Notes under the pieces: model-generated
The model's database searches: none
Told to the model about the DNA's origin: nothing
The model's input: only the letters and a program-made list of their open reading frames with translations
Translations under genes and position numbers: made by a program
From: Tubulanus polymorphus
Lineage: Eukaryota > Nemertea > Palaeonemertea > Tubulaniformes > Tubulanidae
Length of the DNA: 64,000 bases
Assembly: GCF_964204645.1 (NCBI RefSeq)
Contig: NC_134030.1
Span: forward strand, 12,460,278 to 12,524,277
Direction: 5' to 3'
Shown here: piece after piece, positions 36,368-48,728 of the stretch
Numbering within the stretch: the stretch's first letter is position 1
Layout of the letters: the number at the start of each line of letters is the position of its first letter

Positions 36368-36653
36368 TTAACCCTTTCAGTGCGTCTACACCGCAGTGCG
36401 GTGTATAAATCAGTGATGGATTTTGCTAGTACACCGTATTGATGTAATTAGTAATTTGTAATTATCTCTATTGAAAAATGGCAGCAAGTGTCAAACATAG
36501 TGAAATACTAGTAACTAACGATACACCGCACTGCGGTGTAGACGCACTATAGTGGTATTCCCATTGTTCAACACACTAGGGTGGAATTTTTTAGAATTTT
36601 CAAATTTTCTCCAGCACTATAGGGTATTAATTAGTCAGCACTGAAAGGGTTAA
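36368..36653. mobile_element. piggyBac-like MITE (TTAA-flanked)
   Basis: TTAACCCTTTCAGTGC and GCACTGAAAGGGTTAA form a perfect 16-bp inverted end including the TTAA target. Two inner copies of the palindrome ACACCGCAGTGCGGTGT (in part) are also inverted relative to each other (TGCGTCTACACCGC/GCGGTGTAGACGCA). Confidence 0.75.
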
Positions 36654-37780
36654 GTAGCGTGAACAATGTAAAATAGGTACAGAAGTAGTAGTACAGAAGT
36701 AGTATGGCATGGAAATACTGTCAAAATTAAAATAGCATTCACTTTATTCAAAATTTAATCATTATTCATAATACATTTTATAAGCATCTATTGGTTTTTT
36801 TTCTCTTCTGGTTGCTCTGCCTGTCCTTCGCAGGGGCGGATCTAGGGATTGTCTTGTATTAGGCGCGAACGGAGGGTGGGGGATCTGGGGGTTAACTAGT
36901 CAGACTACATGTATTTCAAATTCGATGTGCATAATTGTGCAATTTCCTGCATTTTCATAGGCATCCCCAGGATTTTTCATAGGGGGTTCGAATTAGCATC
37001 AATCCAGCAACCAAGCACAATGTCTGGTGTTTGGTGGGCCTCCCCCAAAAACCTTTTTTTTAAATTGGAGGTTTTAGAGACGTTTTCCAGGCTCTAAATG
37101 AATCATTTAGAGGTAAAAGGCTAGTCAAATTGTCAAGAAAAATCGTGAACATTGATTACATAGTAACTTGAGAAGTTATCTCGAAAAGGGGGTGCGTCGA
37201 TTGACGCGTCAAAATGCTATTTTAATTTTGACAGTATTTCCATGCCATAAAGTAGCCCTTTGACTAATTGCTATTTTGACTGACAATTTCCTGGTTTTTC
37301 TGAAATTGTATTGAAGAAAATCCAATTAAACCATAGAATTTTGAAAAGGTCTGAATTCCTGAAATTTTCTGCAGAAATAAATTTGGTTATTCTTTGAATG
37401 GCAATGTTTGGAGAGAATATTCCTGGAAATCATTGTGGAAGCAGGCACTGAAATTATGTCTGCTGAGAATGTTATAACGTGTATATATTCAATATATTGT
37501 TTATTTTTTTCGACTAATTTCCTGTGCACAACGCTGATTTGTGTCATTGTTTTTCATGTAAAGATGATAAGATTCGTAATGTTTCCCAACATATTTTTTG
37601 CCCTATAATTTTGTAGAAAAGATTTTCTACCTACCTACCGACTCACCTTGTAAACGTGGGTGGGTGTTACGGCGAACAGAAAATTAATTTGGAATGGCCT
37701 AATAAAAGATTTCTGTGAAGTATCGTTTCTGGACATAAATCTGAAATATTTCTGGCGTTATCAATCAGAATATATTTGTA

Positions 37781-37941
37781 CAGTAGAACTCACTTAATTC
37801 GCTTAATTCACTGGAAATTTCGACTGAATCAAACAAAATCCGAATTATGTGCTCTCATTTGAATAGAATTAACCTCAGGGGGACAGGAATTTGAGTCCGA
37901 AATGAGTGAAAAAACCGATCCGAATTAAGTGAGTTATACTG
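37781..37941. mobile_element. pogo-like MITE (161 bp) flanked by TA
   Basis: CAGTAGAACTCACTTAATTC and GAATTAAGTGAGTTATACTG between TA dinucleotides. No coding capacity. Confidence 0.7.
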
Positions 37942-38289
37942 TAGGCTTTTCTGCTTAGTTAAAAGAGAATCTATTCAACATTGATTTTAAATTTTATACC
38001 TACTTATGCTTTGTATTTAATATAATATGCATGTACATTTCTTTCTTTGTTCATTTCTGGTACTGGTGACATCTGTATTTACAATTTAGGCGGCCTACTA
38101 CACAAGCCTTGATAGCACTTGTTACTGAACACTAATATACATGTGTAAAGATATATTTAATGATGAATAAAATTCTACATTGTACATTCTAGAAAATAGT
38201 TAGTCTCATGCCTCGGATATTTCCACAAGATTTAGCCTAGGTAAACGATTCGCAATTCGCAGGGACTTAATCAATCTATATATCTAAGG

Positions 38290-38312
38290 AATATATATAT
38301 ATATATATATAT
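38290..38312. repeat. AT dinucleotide microsatellite
   Basis: About 11 AT units, preceded and followed by ordinary intergenic sequence. Confidence 0.9.
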
Positions 38313-38689
38313 GTTTACCTAGGATACTGGGGGAGGGGGGTCAACATGTGTCAAAATACGTAAGTGAGTTCACTAGGGTCGTAGTTAGTTACGGTGCCTT
38401 ATCGTTGACAAGCTTTTAGGCCTATAATCAGATGGGCTTCTTTGGTTTGTGAAAATGGGCTATCCGATCGTGAAACTAACCCACACAGACAAGGTAAGAT
38501 TAGGCCTTACTGCTTTAGGGTTGGGGGCCGTCCATAATAAAAGACATCCACGCTGTAGGGGGGGGGTAGATTTTTTGGACAAGGCGGAGGGGGTTCCTCT
38601 GATATGGATGTCCATCGGACCAAGGGACATCGTTCAATAGTTAGGGACATATTTTGTGGATAAAAGTATATTTTATTAACCTTACTACT

Positions 38690-38945
38690 AACTGAAGTTT
38701 GGTATGTAGGCATGGAAATATATTGTTAAACTTTCAAATCATGGAGTCAATTTTCCCTTTTTAATCCCTTTCAGTGGAAACTTTTTGGATATCCTCCTTC
38801 AATACAGTTTCAAATGGATTAAAAATGATGTTTTAGGTCCTTTCTGTTCATAATAAGACTTTTATCAAGTATGTAGGCCTACTTCCAAAACTGACTGAGC
38901 TAGGCCACCCTGAATGCTCTCAAGTCAGGTTGAAAGACATTAGAT
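38690..38945. mobile_element. Solo arm of the 22.2-kb foldback family
   Basis: Matches 22495-22740: ATATTGTTAAACTTTCAAAT followed by CATGGAGTC, then CCTTCAATACAGTTT, AAGACTTTTATCA and GAATGCTCTCAAGTCAGG. Only one arm is present. Just upstream (about 38450-38495) GTGAAAATGGGCTATCCGAT echoes the inner arm end of the 39.8-kb foldback. Confidence 0.65.
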
Positions 38946-40809
38946 ACCAGAACTTTTCAAGTTATGATTATAATACCAGGTTAAATGCGTTTGCCTAACA
39001 AAAGTTAAGATTTTATATGCTGATCAAATCTTTATCAAGTGTGAAACTTAAGGTCCACTGTCCGTCGGACAAGGGGGTAAGGGGTCGAAGGATATGGATT
39101 TTATGTAAGCATAGGGGGAGAGGGGGTCAGATTTTCCATTTTGTGTAGACGTCTTTATGGACAGCCCCTTGACGGGGATCAGGATGCTACAAGGACTGGG
39201 TGAACTCTGGAAGAGAACTTTTTACTTTCGATAACTGTTTTTGATATTTTCTAACGATAATTCAATAAATATGACGATTGATAATATACGAGTGAAATAT
39301 TCCAACTCATTCATCGAAAAAGGAGATGTTATTTAAATCGGGTTTCGAACCCCTTTTTCTCGGTCACATCACATGATCAAAAAATGGTGGACGTGCCATC
39401 GTCGTCGTTCAGATCGTTCAAATAGGCAGGGGAATTTATTTCAAATTCGTTCAATCCCGGTAAGTCACTTATTTTTCAAATTACAGAGAGTCTTGCTTTG
39501 TAGAGATTCACAAACGCTATTGATATGTTATCATAGTTTTGGTTGACACGTGATGAATTATGTCTTTCGGATAAGTTGAAACATGTCGACATATAGTCTA
39601 ATGTCTATTTAATATGTAATAGATGAAATCTAAGTGACGGACGCCTCGTCACAGCTTGGTTCAAATTTTCATAGTAAGAAATGATAGCGATTGGGGAAAA
39701 CAACCTCAAGTAGGGGGTAACGAAGTCGAAAACACTCAAAATATTGTCAGTGACAAGTAGTTAGTAACCTAATCGTTGGTGGTAAGCTTTTTATAATCGA
39801 ATGAGCTTATACCAACGTTAGGGATGACAAGGACCAAAACACGGTTGAAAAAAGTAACACTTCAAAAATATACTTTCTATTCACTTCAGTCCACAATTAA
39901 TGGCTTAATTCACAATCTAACACAGGTACCTTTCGAAATAATTCAATTTTATGTATGTTTCGAGTGGTTAATCAACATTATTTTGAGAAATTAATTAATT
40001 TCTCCACCAATTTCGCCATTGGCCACCATTTCTCTGTATTGCACATGTGGCATGATAAGACAAAGGGACCTACAAGGATTTATATAAAACTTCCAAGACG
40101 AAACGACAATTTTTATTTTTGATGGTTTTCCAACTTATATTTCAAATCTTCAGGTTTTCCATATTAAATAATGAAATAATAAATTCTGGCAAAAGAAAAA
40201 TGTGAATAAGTGTTGATTTCTTAATTTTTTTCAATTTCGTCGTTTCGATTCGTTAGTTTGTGCTGTTGTCCTGGCCTCAGTCCACAGGTGCCAGCACCTC
40301 CAGTAATTTTCAAAATGGCAGCTGTTGACCCGACGGAAATTTACTCTCACTTAACGGCCGATTTTCACATGGATTAAGATCGTCAGGTGAGGTGTTATAG
40401 GTATCAGACAAACTACGAATCTGCTGTGCGTCGATTACAACAAAAATTAGACGGATATCTTAAGAGACAATGAAATGCCAGGCAAATTACTCGTCAGTCA
40501 AATTGGCTGACGAAGATTTCATACAAAAATGACCTTCCCATTCCTGACTGTGGTTTGTGAAAATATCCGATCGTGAAACTAAACCACAGACAGGTTACTG
40601 ACTAAGTGACAAGGAGAACACTTAAATGTTGTTAATGAAACTGGAAAGAGAATCAACTCCAATATTCCATATTGAAATTGTACTGTAGTTAAACCCAAAG
40701 CAATGAATTAATGAAGAAATTAAATCAACTTAGTCAAAACTTGGAAAATTTAAAATTAATGCTCGAGTTAAGGGGTGGGAAGAAAGAAGATGAAACTGTA
40801 ACTGTAAGT

Positions 40810-40873
40810 TTTGATTCATTTCTGAAATTTGGGCTTGATATATTATAAGCCCAAATTTCAGAAATGAATCAAA
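40810..40873. other. Perfect 27-bp hairpin inside the foldback spacer
   Basis: Arms 40810-40836 and 40847-40873 (core TTCTGAAATTTGGGCTT / AAGCCCAAATTTCAGAA) enclose a 10-base loop. The size is compatible with a small-RNA precursor, but a nested foldback is equally likely. Confidence 0.75.
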
Positions 40874-41359
40874 CCTCATAATTCTTTAATCTTATATTAT
40901 AAGATCAAATGAAATTTAATATTTTAATTTTTGCGAGAAAAAAACTTGAAAAATTTCTTATAAATCAGGTATCGGTACCACTGTCTGCTAAAAAGATTAT
41001 TCTTTCGATTTAGATAAAGTGTCATTTTTTAATGGTTTAAAACTCTTTGTGAAACCATAATGTAACCAATGACATTTCGGTGGGAACTGAGAGGGGTTTT
41101 TGCAATATTGAAGAATTTTGACCTGGTAGTTAATTTAGAAATTAGCTCCATTTGGAAATAAAAGGAAGATGAGAGAAGATTACAACGCATTTCTTAATTA
41201 CCTTCAAAAAGAAAAAAAATCGAATACGCGTTGAAACGCACAAATCGGAAAATTATTTTCTGCTAGAAAAAACTCGAATTAGCAGGAAATGCGAATGTCA
41301 GTACAATAATTGATTTCTCTTGCGAAAAATATACATTTCTTTCTAATCCGCCTGGAATA

Positions 41360-41715
41360 CGGTTCAAAATAAGCAGTGCACGCGGCCAGCGGTTCCGAAT
41401 TCCTTATTTGGTGAAGAAGGGGCGGAGACTAATGTTTTTGCCGACCGCGATGTTGCTGCTGCTCGAGAGCGAGTACGCCGTGCCGATCCGCCGCCGCGCT
41501 GGCCGAGAAATTTTACGACTCTAACGCGACTCTCACCGCAGTTCTTAGGGTCGTTACTTTTGATTAAAAAAGTGTATTTCAGTGCTGCCGCTGAGAATGA
41601 CAGCTGCGCGCGCGAGAGCGTAATTCTCCGGGATTCGAACCTGCGCGCCGAACCGCCGCGTGGCACCGGGCCGCGGCCGCGTTTTGTTATTATGAATTCG
41701 CCCCTGTTGCTAAGG
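41360..41715. other. CpG-rich block
   Basis: Dense CG dinucleotides (GCGCGCGAGAGCG, CCGCCGCGTGGCACC, GGGCCGCGGCCGCG) in otherwise AT-rich DNA, in the spacer of the foldback element. GGATTCGAACC near 41633 is a minus-strand B-box-like word. It could be a former promoter or CpG island carried by the element. Confidence 0.55.
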
Positions 41716-44249
41716 GAATTTCAGCTATTTTCAACTCGATCGATCAACGCGGTTCATTGTTAAACTATTCATCAACCCAATCTTGTTCGAAATTTCATGA
41801 AATAAATACATTCTGAAATAACCCGATCCATAAGTTACCGTATTTTAGTTAGTGGAATGCCGGATTTTAGCGTGACGTAATTCTACTTCCGATTTCCCCA
41901 TGAACTTCAAACCGGACGTCAAGTGACGTCATTTTTTTCTGTCTTTGTCAGCTAGTCAGAATCGGTTAAGAAGACACTACGTAGTACCCACATATACGCG
42001 TTTACCAAAGGGACGTCCTCCGGGCGCCTTCGGCGCCCGGCGTCCGTCTATTAATTGATGAGACCAGTTTTTCTGGGATATTTTGCTTACTTTTTGGGGT
42101 ACATACCTCATTTATGTCTTAACAGAATGCCAAAAATCGCGGACAACAACTGAATATCCGATATATTCCCAGTTCTGTACCAATTAGATGGATTGGCAAA
42201 AAGACTCCTTAAGTCCAGTTGAATGAGAGAGAAAATCCACCATTTTGTGAAATTTCTTGAATTTTTACATTGTCACCATGCCTACGAAATGAAGTTATTT
42301 TTCTTGTGGGGTCTCAACAACTAAATCAGGGTGGCGTAGGCATGGTAACAATGTTCAAATCCAAGAAATTTGAGTACCTAGCCGTTGTTCCTGAAACAAC
42401 GTCTAGGGCGAAAGTGCTCATATAAGGTTAATTTTCGTCCCTTATTTTGAGGGACGAGGCTTTGAGCGTCTATTTCACCCCTTAAAACACCATCAACTTA
42501 CCTCAAACTGACTGTTCTGTAATCAGATGGAAGTTAACTATTGTTTGTGCATAAATTTGTAATCCTAAGTAGCTTTTGACGATCGTAGTAGCTCAAAACT
42601 TTTGACTAGTTGCGTCAAAAAACAGTTGAAGTGAAGCAACATAACAAATATGGCGGCTTTTCGTGGTGCATGATGGGAGTGTAAATTACGGATTCGAACT
42701 TAAACTTGGTGTCAAGGCAGATATTATTCTTGTTTCAAATTATTAAGGTTAAAATTTACCAAAATCTATGCGTTTTATCAACAAAAAATAACATTTAGAG
42801 TAATTTAAGAGAGACATATTGAATTTTCACATTTTATGAATTTAGTCCGTATTGGAAATCCCGATAGTGGCAATCAATTCAAATCAAATCAATAAATTCC
42901 CCGGTTCGCGATTTAAATCATCAAAAAATTCATTATAAAACACGTTTTCAAAGTCAACAAGGTAACTAATTTATTTATTTTAGTACAAAGGTTTGATTTG
43001 ACACTAAAATCAGTTGTTGCATTGCAATTAACAGGAGTTAACCTCTATATGATACTTTAGCGTCAGACGTTGTACAGAACCGTAACAACGACTGGTATTC
43101 AGACTAGTCCACATATAGAGAGCTCAAACAAAGTCATACTGGCTAGTTGAAGTGCTGTAGGCGTAGTGGCTGGGCGAGGGCTAGTCAGTAACCTGTCTGT
43201 GGTTTAGTTTCACGATCGGATATTTTCACAAACCAGTCAGGAATGGGAAGGTCATTTTTGTATGAAATCTTCGTCAGCCAATTTGACTGACGAGTAATTT
43301 GCCTGGCATTTCATTGTCTCTTAAGATATCCGTCTAATTTTTGTTGTAATCGACGCACAACAGATTCTTAGTTTGTCTGATACCTATAACACCTCACCTG
43401 ACGATCTTAATCCATGTGAAAATCGGCCGTAAAGTGAGAGTAAATTTCCGTCCAGTCAACAGCTGCCATTTTGAAAATTACTGGAGGTGCTGGCATCTGT
43501 GGACTGAGGCCAGGACAACAGCACAAACTAACGAAGCGAAACGACGAAATTAAAAAAAATTAAGAAATCAACACTTATTCACATTTTTCTTTTACCAGAA
43601 ATTTATTATTTCATTATTTGTTATGGAAAACACGAAGATTTGAAATATAAGTTGGAAAACCATCAAAAATAAAAATTGTCGTTTCGTCTTGGAAGTTTTA
43701 TATAAATCCTTGTAGGTCCCCTTGTCTTATCATGCCACATGTGCAATACAGAGAAATGGCGGCCAATGGCGAAATTTGTGGAGAAATTAATTAATTTCTC
43801 AAAATAATGTTGATTAATCACTCGAAACATACATAAAATTGGATTATTTCGAAAGGTACCTGTGTTAGTTTGTGAATTAAGCCATTAATTGTGGACTGAA
43901 GTGAATAGAAAGTATATTTTTGAAGTGTTACTTTTTTCAACCGTGTTTTGGTCCTTGTCATCCCTAACGTTGGTATAAGCCCATCCGATTATAAAAAGCT
44001 TACCACCAACGATTAGGTAACTAACTAGGTGAGGGCAAGGCCGAGGATTTTTCAGAGTCAGAAGATCAGATTCAGAACTTCTGTGAATGGGATTTCCCGA
44101 TGATGTCACATAACTGTAATACAAGATATCGGCGAATTCAAGTTCTGGCTGCTAGTCAGAACCGGAAATTGGAACCTAAATCCGCCATGTTTTAGTTCAT
44201 TTGCAATGAATATCTCTCGCTTCAAGTTTTTAGTTAGCAATATTTTGTC

Positions 44250-44381
44250 ATGTCTTCAATCGCATCGATTATACGTCGTATAACCCCGAGAACCAATGAA
44301 GAAAATTCTCACATAAAAAAACGTAGGCTACCGCGATTTTACATGGATTGGCTCAATGCCAACCTCATACTGCTGACAAAG
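44250..44381 (+). pseudogene. Exon-like unit, copy 2 (44 codons, then GT)
   Basis: Second copy of the 31718-31843 unit: MSSIASIIRR, then a frame-shifted middle, then LPRFYMDWLNANLILLTK followed by GTAAAC. It starts 223 bp after the right end of the large foldback element. Similarity between the copies begins at the ATG and ends within a few bases of the donor-like GT. Confidence 0.45.
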
Positions 44382-44469
44382 GTAAACCAAAAACATTTTG
44401 CAACAGCTGACCATGTTTACAAAGACTGGTTGCCTGGTGGCAGCACTTGTGTAATGGTTTGTGATTCTA

Positions 44470-44640
44470 ACCATCTGAACCCTAAACTTATAAACTATGG
44501 TACTCTAAAGCTTGACCCCCTAAAAAACCTAAACCTCTGAACACTAAACCCTGAACCCTCTTAACCCTTAAACCCCAAATCCTGACTCCTTGAACACTAA
44601 ACACTTAACCCAAGTCCTCTAAACACTAAATGAGATTTCT
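44470..44640. repeat. Degenerate CCCTAAA-like tract
   Basis: Repeated (A)CCCTAAA, CCTAAACC and ACCCTGAACC words with irregular spacing. It is reminiscent of interstitial telomeric or telomere-like repeats but too degenerate to be sure. Confidence 0.4.
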
Positions 44641-44689
44641 GGAAATTTCCAGAAAAATCCGGAATTTTTTTCAGGAATTCCAAGTTACC

Positions 44690-44931
44690 CCCACCAGGGG
44701 TCGTTGAATAGTAGAATAACTTAGTATTTCCATATTAAATTGGTAGCGAGGCATATTTGGTTATCACAACCAATTACAAAATCGTAGCTGCTGACATGTT
44801 CTATGATTGTGGTTAGTTTCAAGGTCACTGGCTTTTGTATATGGTCATCAGGGGCGTTGAATATTGAAATGTTCGATTTCTGAGCATTTGAAACCACTTC
44901 CCAAGTGGGCATGGTGTCCCTGGACCCCTAG
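44690..44931 (+). repeat. HINE/pearl-like 3' fragment
   Basis: One core unit (TTGG at 44740) plus the terminal CCACTTCCCAAGTGGGC and CTAG end shared with 23290-24527. Confidence 0.65.
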
Positions 44932-46204
44932 TTAGAGAGATCAGCAGAGAAATCTGCCGCTAGATGGCTTGATTAAATGGCAGCGCCCATTAGATTGTTT
45001 TTATGCTGAGTTTTTGTGGTGTTGCATTTCAAAATATTTGATTTTTTTTGCATTTGAAAGTAGCGGGTACCTATCCGGAGGTCACGTGATCTAATTATAA
45101 GCTCATTTCTAATCATAAGCTCATTTTCTAATTATAATTACCCATGTAGACATAAAATATTCCATTGTCAGCTGTTAGCTGAGGCTTAATACCCATTTGT
45201 TCATTTTCATAGGGGCCTACCTGAAATTTATTTAAATTTTAGGGGGTGATCAAATAAAAAGGTCACCGACTATAATTCATGCAAATTAGCTAGCTCATTT
45301 CCATAAGACGTCACTTTCAGTAAGAAAAATTATCACCACAATTTTCCAAGGGTCATACCCTACAAACATTTTGATTACCATAAAGCTCTATCTCATACAG
45401 TTTTCACCCTATGGAGCTCCAAAGGTACTACTGATTATCCTACTTTTTAGTTAACAATGATGGGCATTCTTAGGGTTTTTCTCAAATTACACACGGGCAC
45501 TGAAAGACTTAAAGAGGCATTCAGTAATGTGAACTTAGATACTGGAATGATTCGATAGAGCAACAAACATAATTAGCCAAAAAGTTCTAGCGGGTTATAT
45601 TAGCCTAGATAAATGATTTTGGGACTGTTAATTTTGTTTGGGTTGTCATTGAGGTGGAAATAATTTAGTCTTATTGTGTGCCCTTCTATAGGGAAAGACA
45701 AATACATGAGCTGGTAAAAAACCATATTTTCACACGATTGTACAGAACGGTTACAGAAAAATAAGAACGGTTGGCAGCTCTGGATAAGGTTTCCCGTCAT
45801 CGGTGACAACTACCTATGCACCTAAGAGGCCGTTCTCCATTGATCCAACCTTCCTCAGGAAGAGACAGAAGGCGACAGTAGGCCTATTGTCAGATTTTCA
45901 ATATTGTCCAGTTAGGTAGCTGGGTGAGGGGGTTTGGCCTTGCTAATCTGTTTTTGGCAACAATAAGTTTGTTTCATTCAAGGGGTCATTCATATATTAC
46001 GTAGGCATAATAAAATTTGACTTTTCAACAATACAAAATTTATGACGTCTGTGACGAGCAGCCAAGTCTTCGTCAGCAGTCACACACCTATCCCTGTAGG
46101 GCACATAGTAATCGACTATTTGCTCTGGGTGCAGCGGATAGTATGAGGGACAATTCTATATGTTTCACACTGTATGGCTGATTCTTAGGTATTATGCATC
46201 TCCC
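44932..46204. other. Intergenic, no gene seen
   Basis: AT-rich sequence with no recognisable coding similarity or clear repeat ends. Confidence 0.45.
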
Positions 46205-47468
46205 TTAACCCTTCCGATACCACTACCGTATGGCATACGGTACAAATTGGCAAGCTAGCACACCCGTACCGTACGTGATACGGTATCGCTTAACCCTTCT
46301 AAGGCGTTTTTAGGAGCATCCGATTTTTGCGATCGATTTCGTGAACGATTTGCTCCGATGGTACGATCGAATCGAACGTTCGTAAAAATGACGATGGATT
46401 TGGCTAATCACATGACATAAATATGGCGACGTTGAGGAAAAAATGTATGGTTTTGAACTACCCGGTGCCGCCATCTTGGAAATCAAATCGCCAAATCGCT
46501 CGCCGAGCGAGTTGGTCGATTTCAAAAATCGATCGGAAAATCGTGTTCGTAAAAACGCCGATCGTGAAATCGATTGCAAAAATCGGTGCTCGTAAATGCG
46601 TTCCTACGATCGATCGCAAAAATCGGATGCTCATAAAAACGCCTCTAGAAGCCCATATCTATCAGTATCAGCTGGTGCTGCCATCTGCATAAAATCCAAG
46701 ATGGCGGCAGCAAGGAAAAAACAATTTGGCTAGATGAAGCGGTTTAGCAGCGCATATATAATGCTGACAGTGATGCTGGTGACTTGGAATTTGGTAGTGG
46801 ACAAATTGAGAGTGACAACGAATATGACAGTGCAGTTCAGATGATGTGACAGAAAATAGGTTTAGTGCCGGCAATGATTTTTTTGATGATGAAAATGAAA
46901 TCAGTGACAATTTTTTTAGACGCTGTTGATCCGGTTGTCTTGGCAACGGACACCAATAACAATAATGAAGAACCAGAACCTGACCATCCTCAAGGTCATA
47001 TATATCCAAATTGTTTGTCTTATTTGTAAGCCCAAAGGTTATCAACACCATGGTATATAATATATCATTGTCAAATACATAGGTAACAATTTTCTGAGGC
47101 CTGAAATTATACCCCAATGAAACCCCTTACATCCGGCATTCCGACATATACTGGAAAAGTGTGTAAATGAGTGGAAAAATAAATCTTTTAGTTGTTCTAT
47201 TGCTTTGAAATTTTTACTACATAAAGTCAGGATATATGGCATACAATTTCAGTTGAAATTGAATAGATCAGTGCATTTTCCTGGGAGACAGAGCAGTTTA
47301 TCTGAAACTTTTTCGTGTATTCTTTTCATGGCAGCCATCTTGGAGTATGTGACCTTGACCTCAAGTTCACTTATATCCAACTCTATGAAGCCTCAAATAT
47401 ACCCAGCTATAAACCCCTAAATTCCCTCCGGTACAGCAGCGGAGACTATGTGGTATTGAAAGGGTTAA
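46205..47468 (+). mobile_element. piggyBac-like relic flanked by TTAA
   Basis: TTAACCCTTCCGATACCAC and GTGGTATTGAAAGGGTTAA are inverted ends at TTAA sites. At about 46735-46985 an interrupted acidic frame (ADSDAGDLEFGSGQIESDNE, then DDENEISDNF and further Asp/Glu/Asn) resembles the acidic N-terminus of piggyBac-derived transposases, with stops and a frameshift. The catalytic region is missing. An additional TTAACCCTTCT occurs at 46290, and a second element is nested at 46298-46648. Confidence 0.55.
46298..46648. mobile_element. Nested TIR element (about 351 bp)
   Basis: About 40-bp inverted ends: GGCGTTTTTAGGAGCATCCG followed by ATTTTTGCGATCGAT, against its complement ending AAAAACGCCTCTAGA. 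The interior is rich in CGATCG/AAATCG words. It is inserted inside the piggyBac-like relic. Confidence 0.7.
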
Positions 47469-48728
47469 CTTTCAATAGAATTGCAAATTCGCCGAAACCA
47501 ATGGACCAATTTTTCCCTGAAATTCTTAATCTGCTTCTGTCTAATTTTTAATCAGTCTTAAGCATTTCAATTGCGGGTCATTTGGTCCAATTTTCAAGTT
47601 TGTGTGATGTATGCGATATGGAACCTTACAAACCAGCACCAAACTCTCATGTACGAAATGGGCCTCACTCACATTTCAATATGTCACTCAAAATAGGTCA
47701 TGTTGATACGTATTTTAATCAGAACATTGAGATCTTTCATCTTCATTTAAGCCTATATGCGAAGTGTTTTGAGAAAATATTTAGTTTTTCAAATTTTTGT
47801 CCTTGGTTCTCTCCTTCAAAAATCGTATTTTGGTTCCTCAACAAAAAATTTTGAAATTTTTACCAAGTTAAGTGATTATGAGAGTTTCATAGAAAAGACC
47901 TTGAAAATTAAGGGAGATGCAATCGACTTTACCCATCGGATAGACGTGATAACCATCTGCCATTATGTTTATGGGTTAGTTCAGTTGATTTCATATTCTA
48001 TTTCATATGTTTCATATTCTAGAAAAAAACCCCATCCATTACCGCTTAAAGAATATCTAGGCAAAAAGAAATATACAAATTCATGAGACGAGATAATTCC
48101 TGAATTTTGGTTGCTTTCTGTCATTATCCATGTTTCGGAGTAACACAATTCCATTGGACGATTTAGGAATTGCCCGTAATTTTAGAAAATGGTAGATAGA
48201 TGTAGGTTTGGATCAATTTTGGTGACTAACTATGTTAGGTTGCTGAGTAACCTAACTCTGTTTGGTTACTGAGTCGGTCAGAGTGGTGCTCTTTGTTGTC
48301 AAAAGTGTGTACATAATTAGCAACTACTTTCTATTGCATTTAAGCCCCTATAAGAATTTAATTTCCTCAATCCCCTATTTTGTTCATTGTGATCCACGAT
48401 TTAAACCTACATCTCTAGTATTTCTTTAGGAGCATTATGATCCTTTGCTTCAGTCCATGTTTGAAATGACAGTATTGACCTATATTTATATTAACTTTCA
48501 TTGAAAAGTTTCCTTTCAGTAAATCATACTTATGAATCGTTTGTGTTCACGATTTTTGTACTTCAACTATAATATGTTGACACGTGCAAACAGCAGCACT
48601 CTAAGAGGTATGTAGGTTCCGGAACTACATCAAATCTGGTTGGTAGACCTAATTCAAATCATAATAATTCAACATGGCTTAATTAGTGAATGCTCTCTGC
48701 TACACTTTAAATTTGTATCCTTTATATC
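47469..48728. other. Intergenic, no gene seen
   Basis: Short frames only, no family similarity and no structured repeat recognised. Confidence 0.45.

Larger units (their letters stand above)
39758..44027. mobile_element. Large foldback element (arms about 846 bp, spacer 2.6 kb)
   Basis: The left arm 39758-40604 is the near-perfect inverse of the right arm 43183-44027. The ends read TAGTTAGT(A/T)ACCTAATCG then TTGGTGGTAAGC, and the inner ends CCACAGACAGGTTACTGACT. Both arms hold an exon-like frame starting MAAVDPTEIYSHLTADF (ATG at 40315) with a shared in-frame TAA and a following GTGAGG. A continuing frame reads YESAVRRLQQKLDGYL. The spacer contains a Lys/Leu-rich frame (LMKKLNQLSQNLENLKLMLE, about 40700-40805) ending at GTAAGT, a perfect 27-bp hairpin and a CpG-rich block. 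No transposase was recognised. Confidence 0.85.

Noticed and set aside
36829-37090. hAT-like relic starting CAGGGGCGGATCTAGG, and a similar end near 740-752
   Set aside because: Only one terminus is recognisable at each place and no target duplication was found, so limits and family are unsupported.
41560-41763. tRNA gene suggested by the B-box-like GGATTCGAACC (minus strand)
   Set aside because: No matching A-box or acceptor stem could be paired in the surrounding GC-rich sequence.
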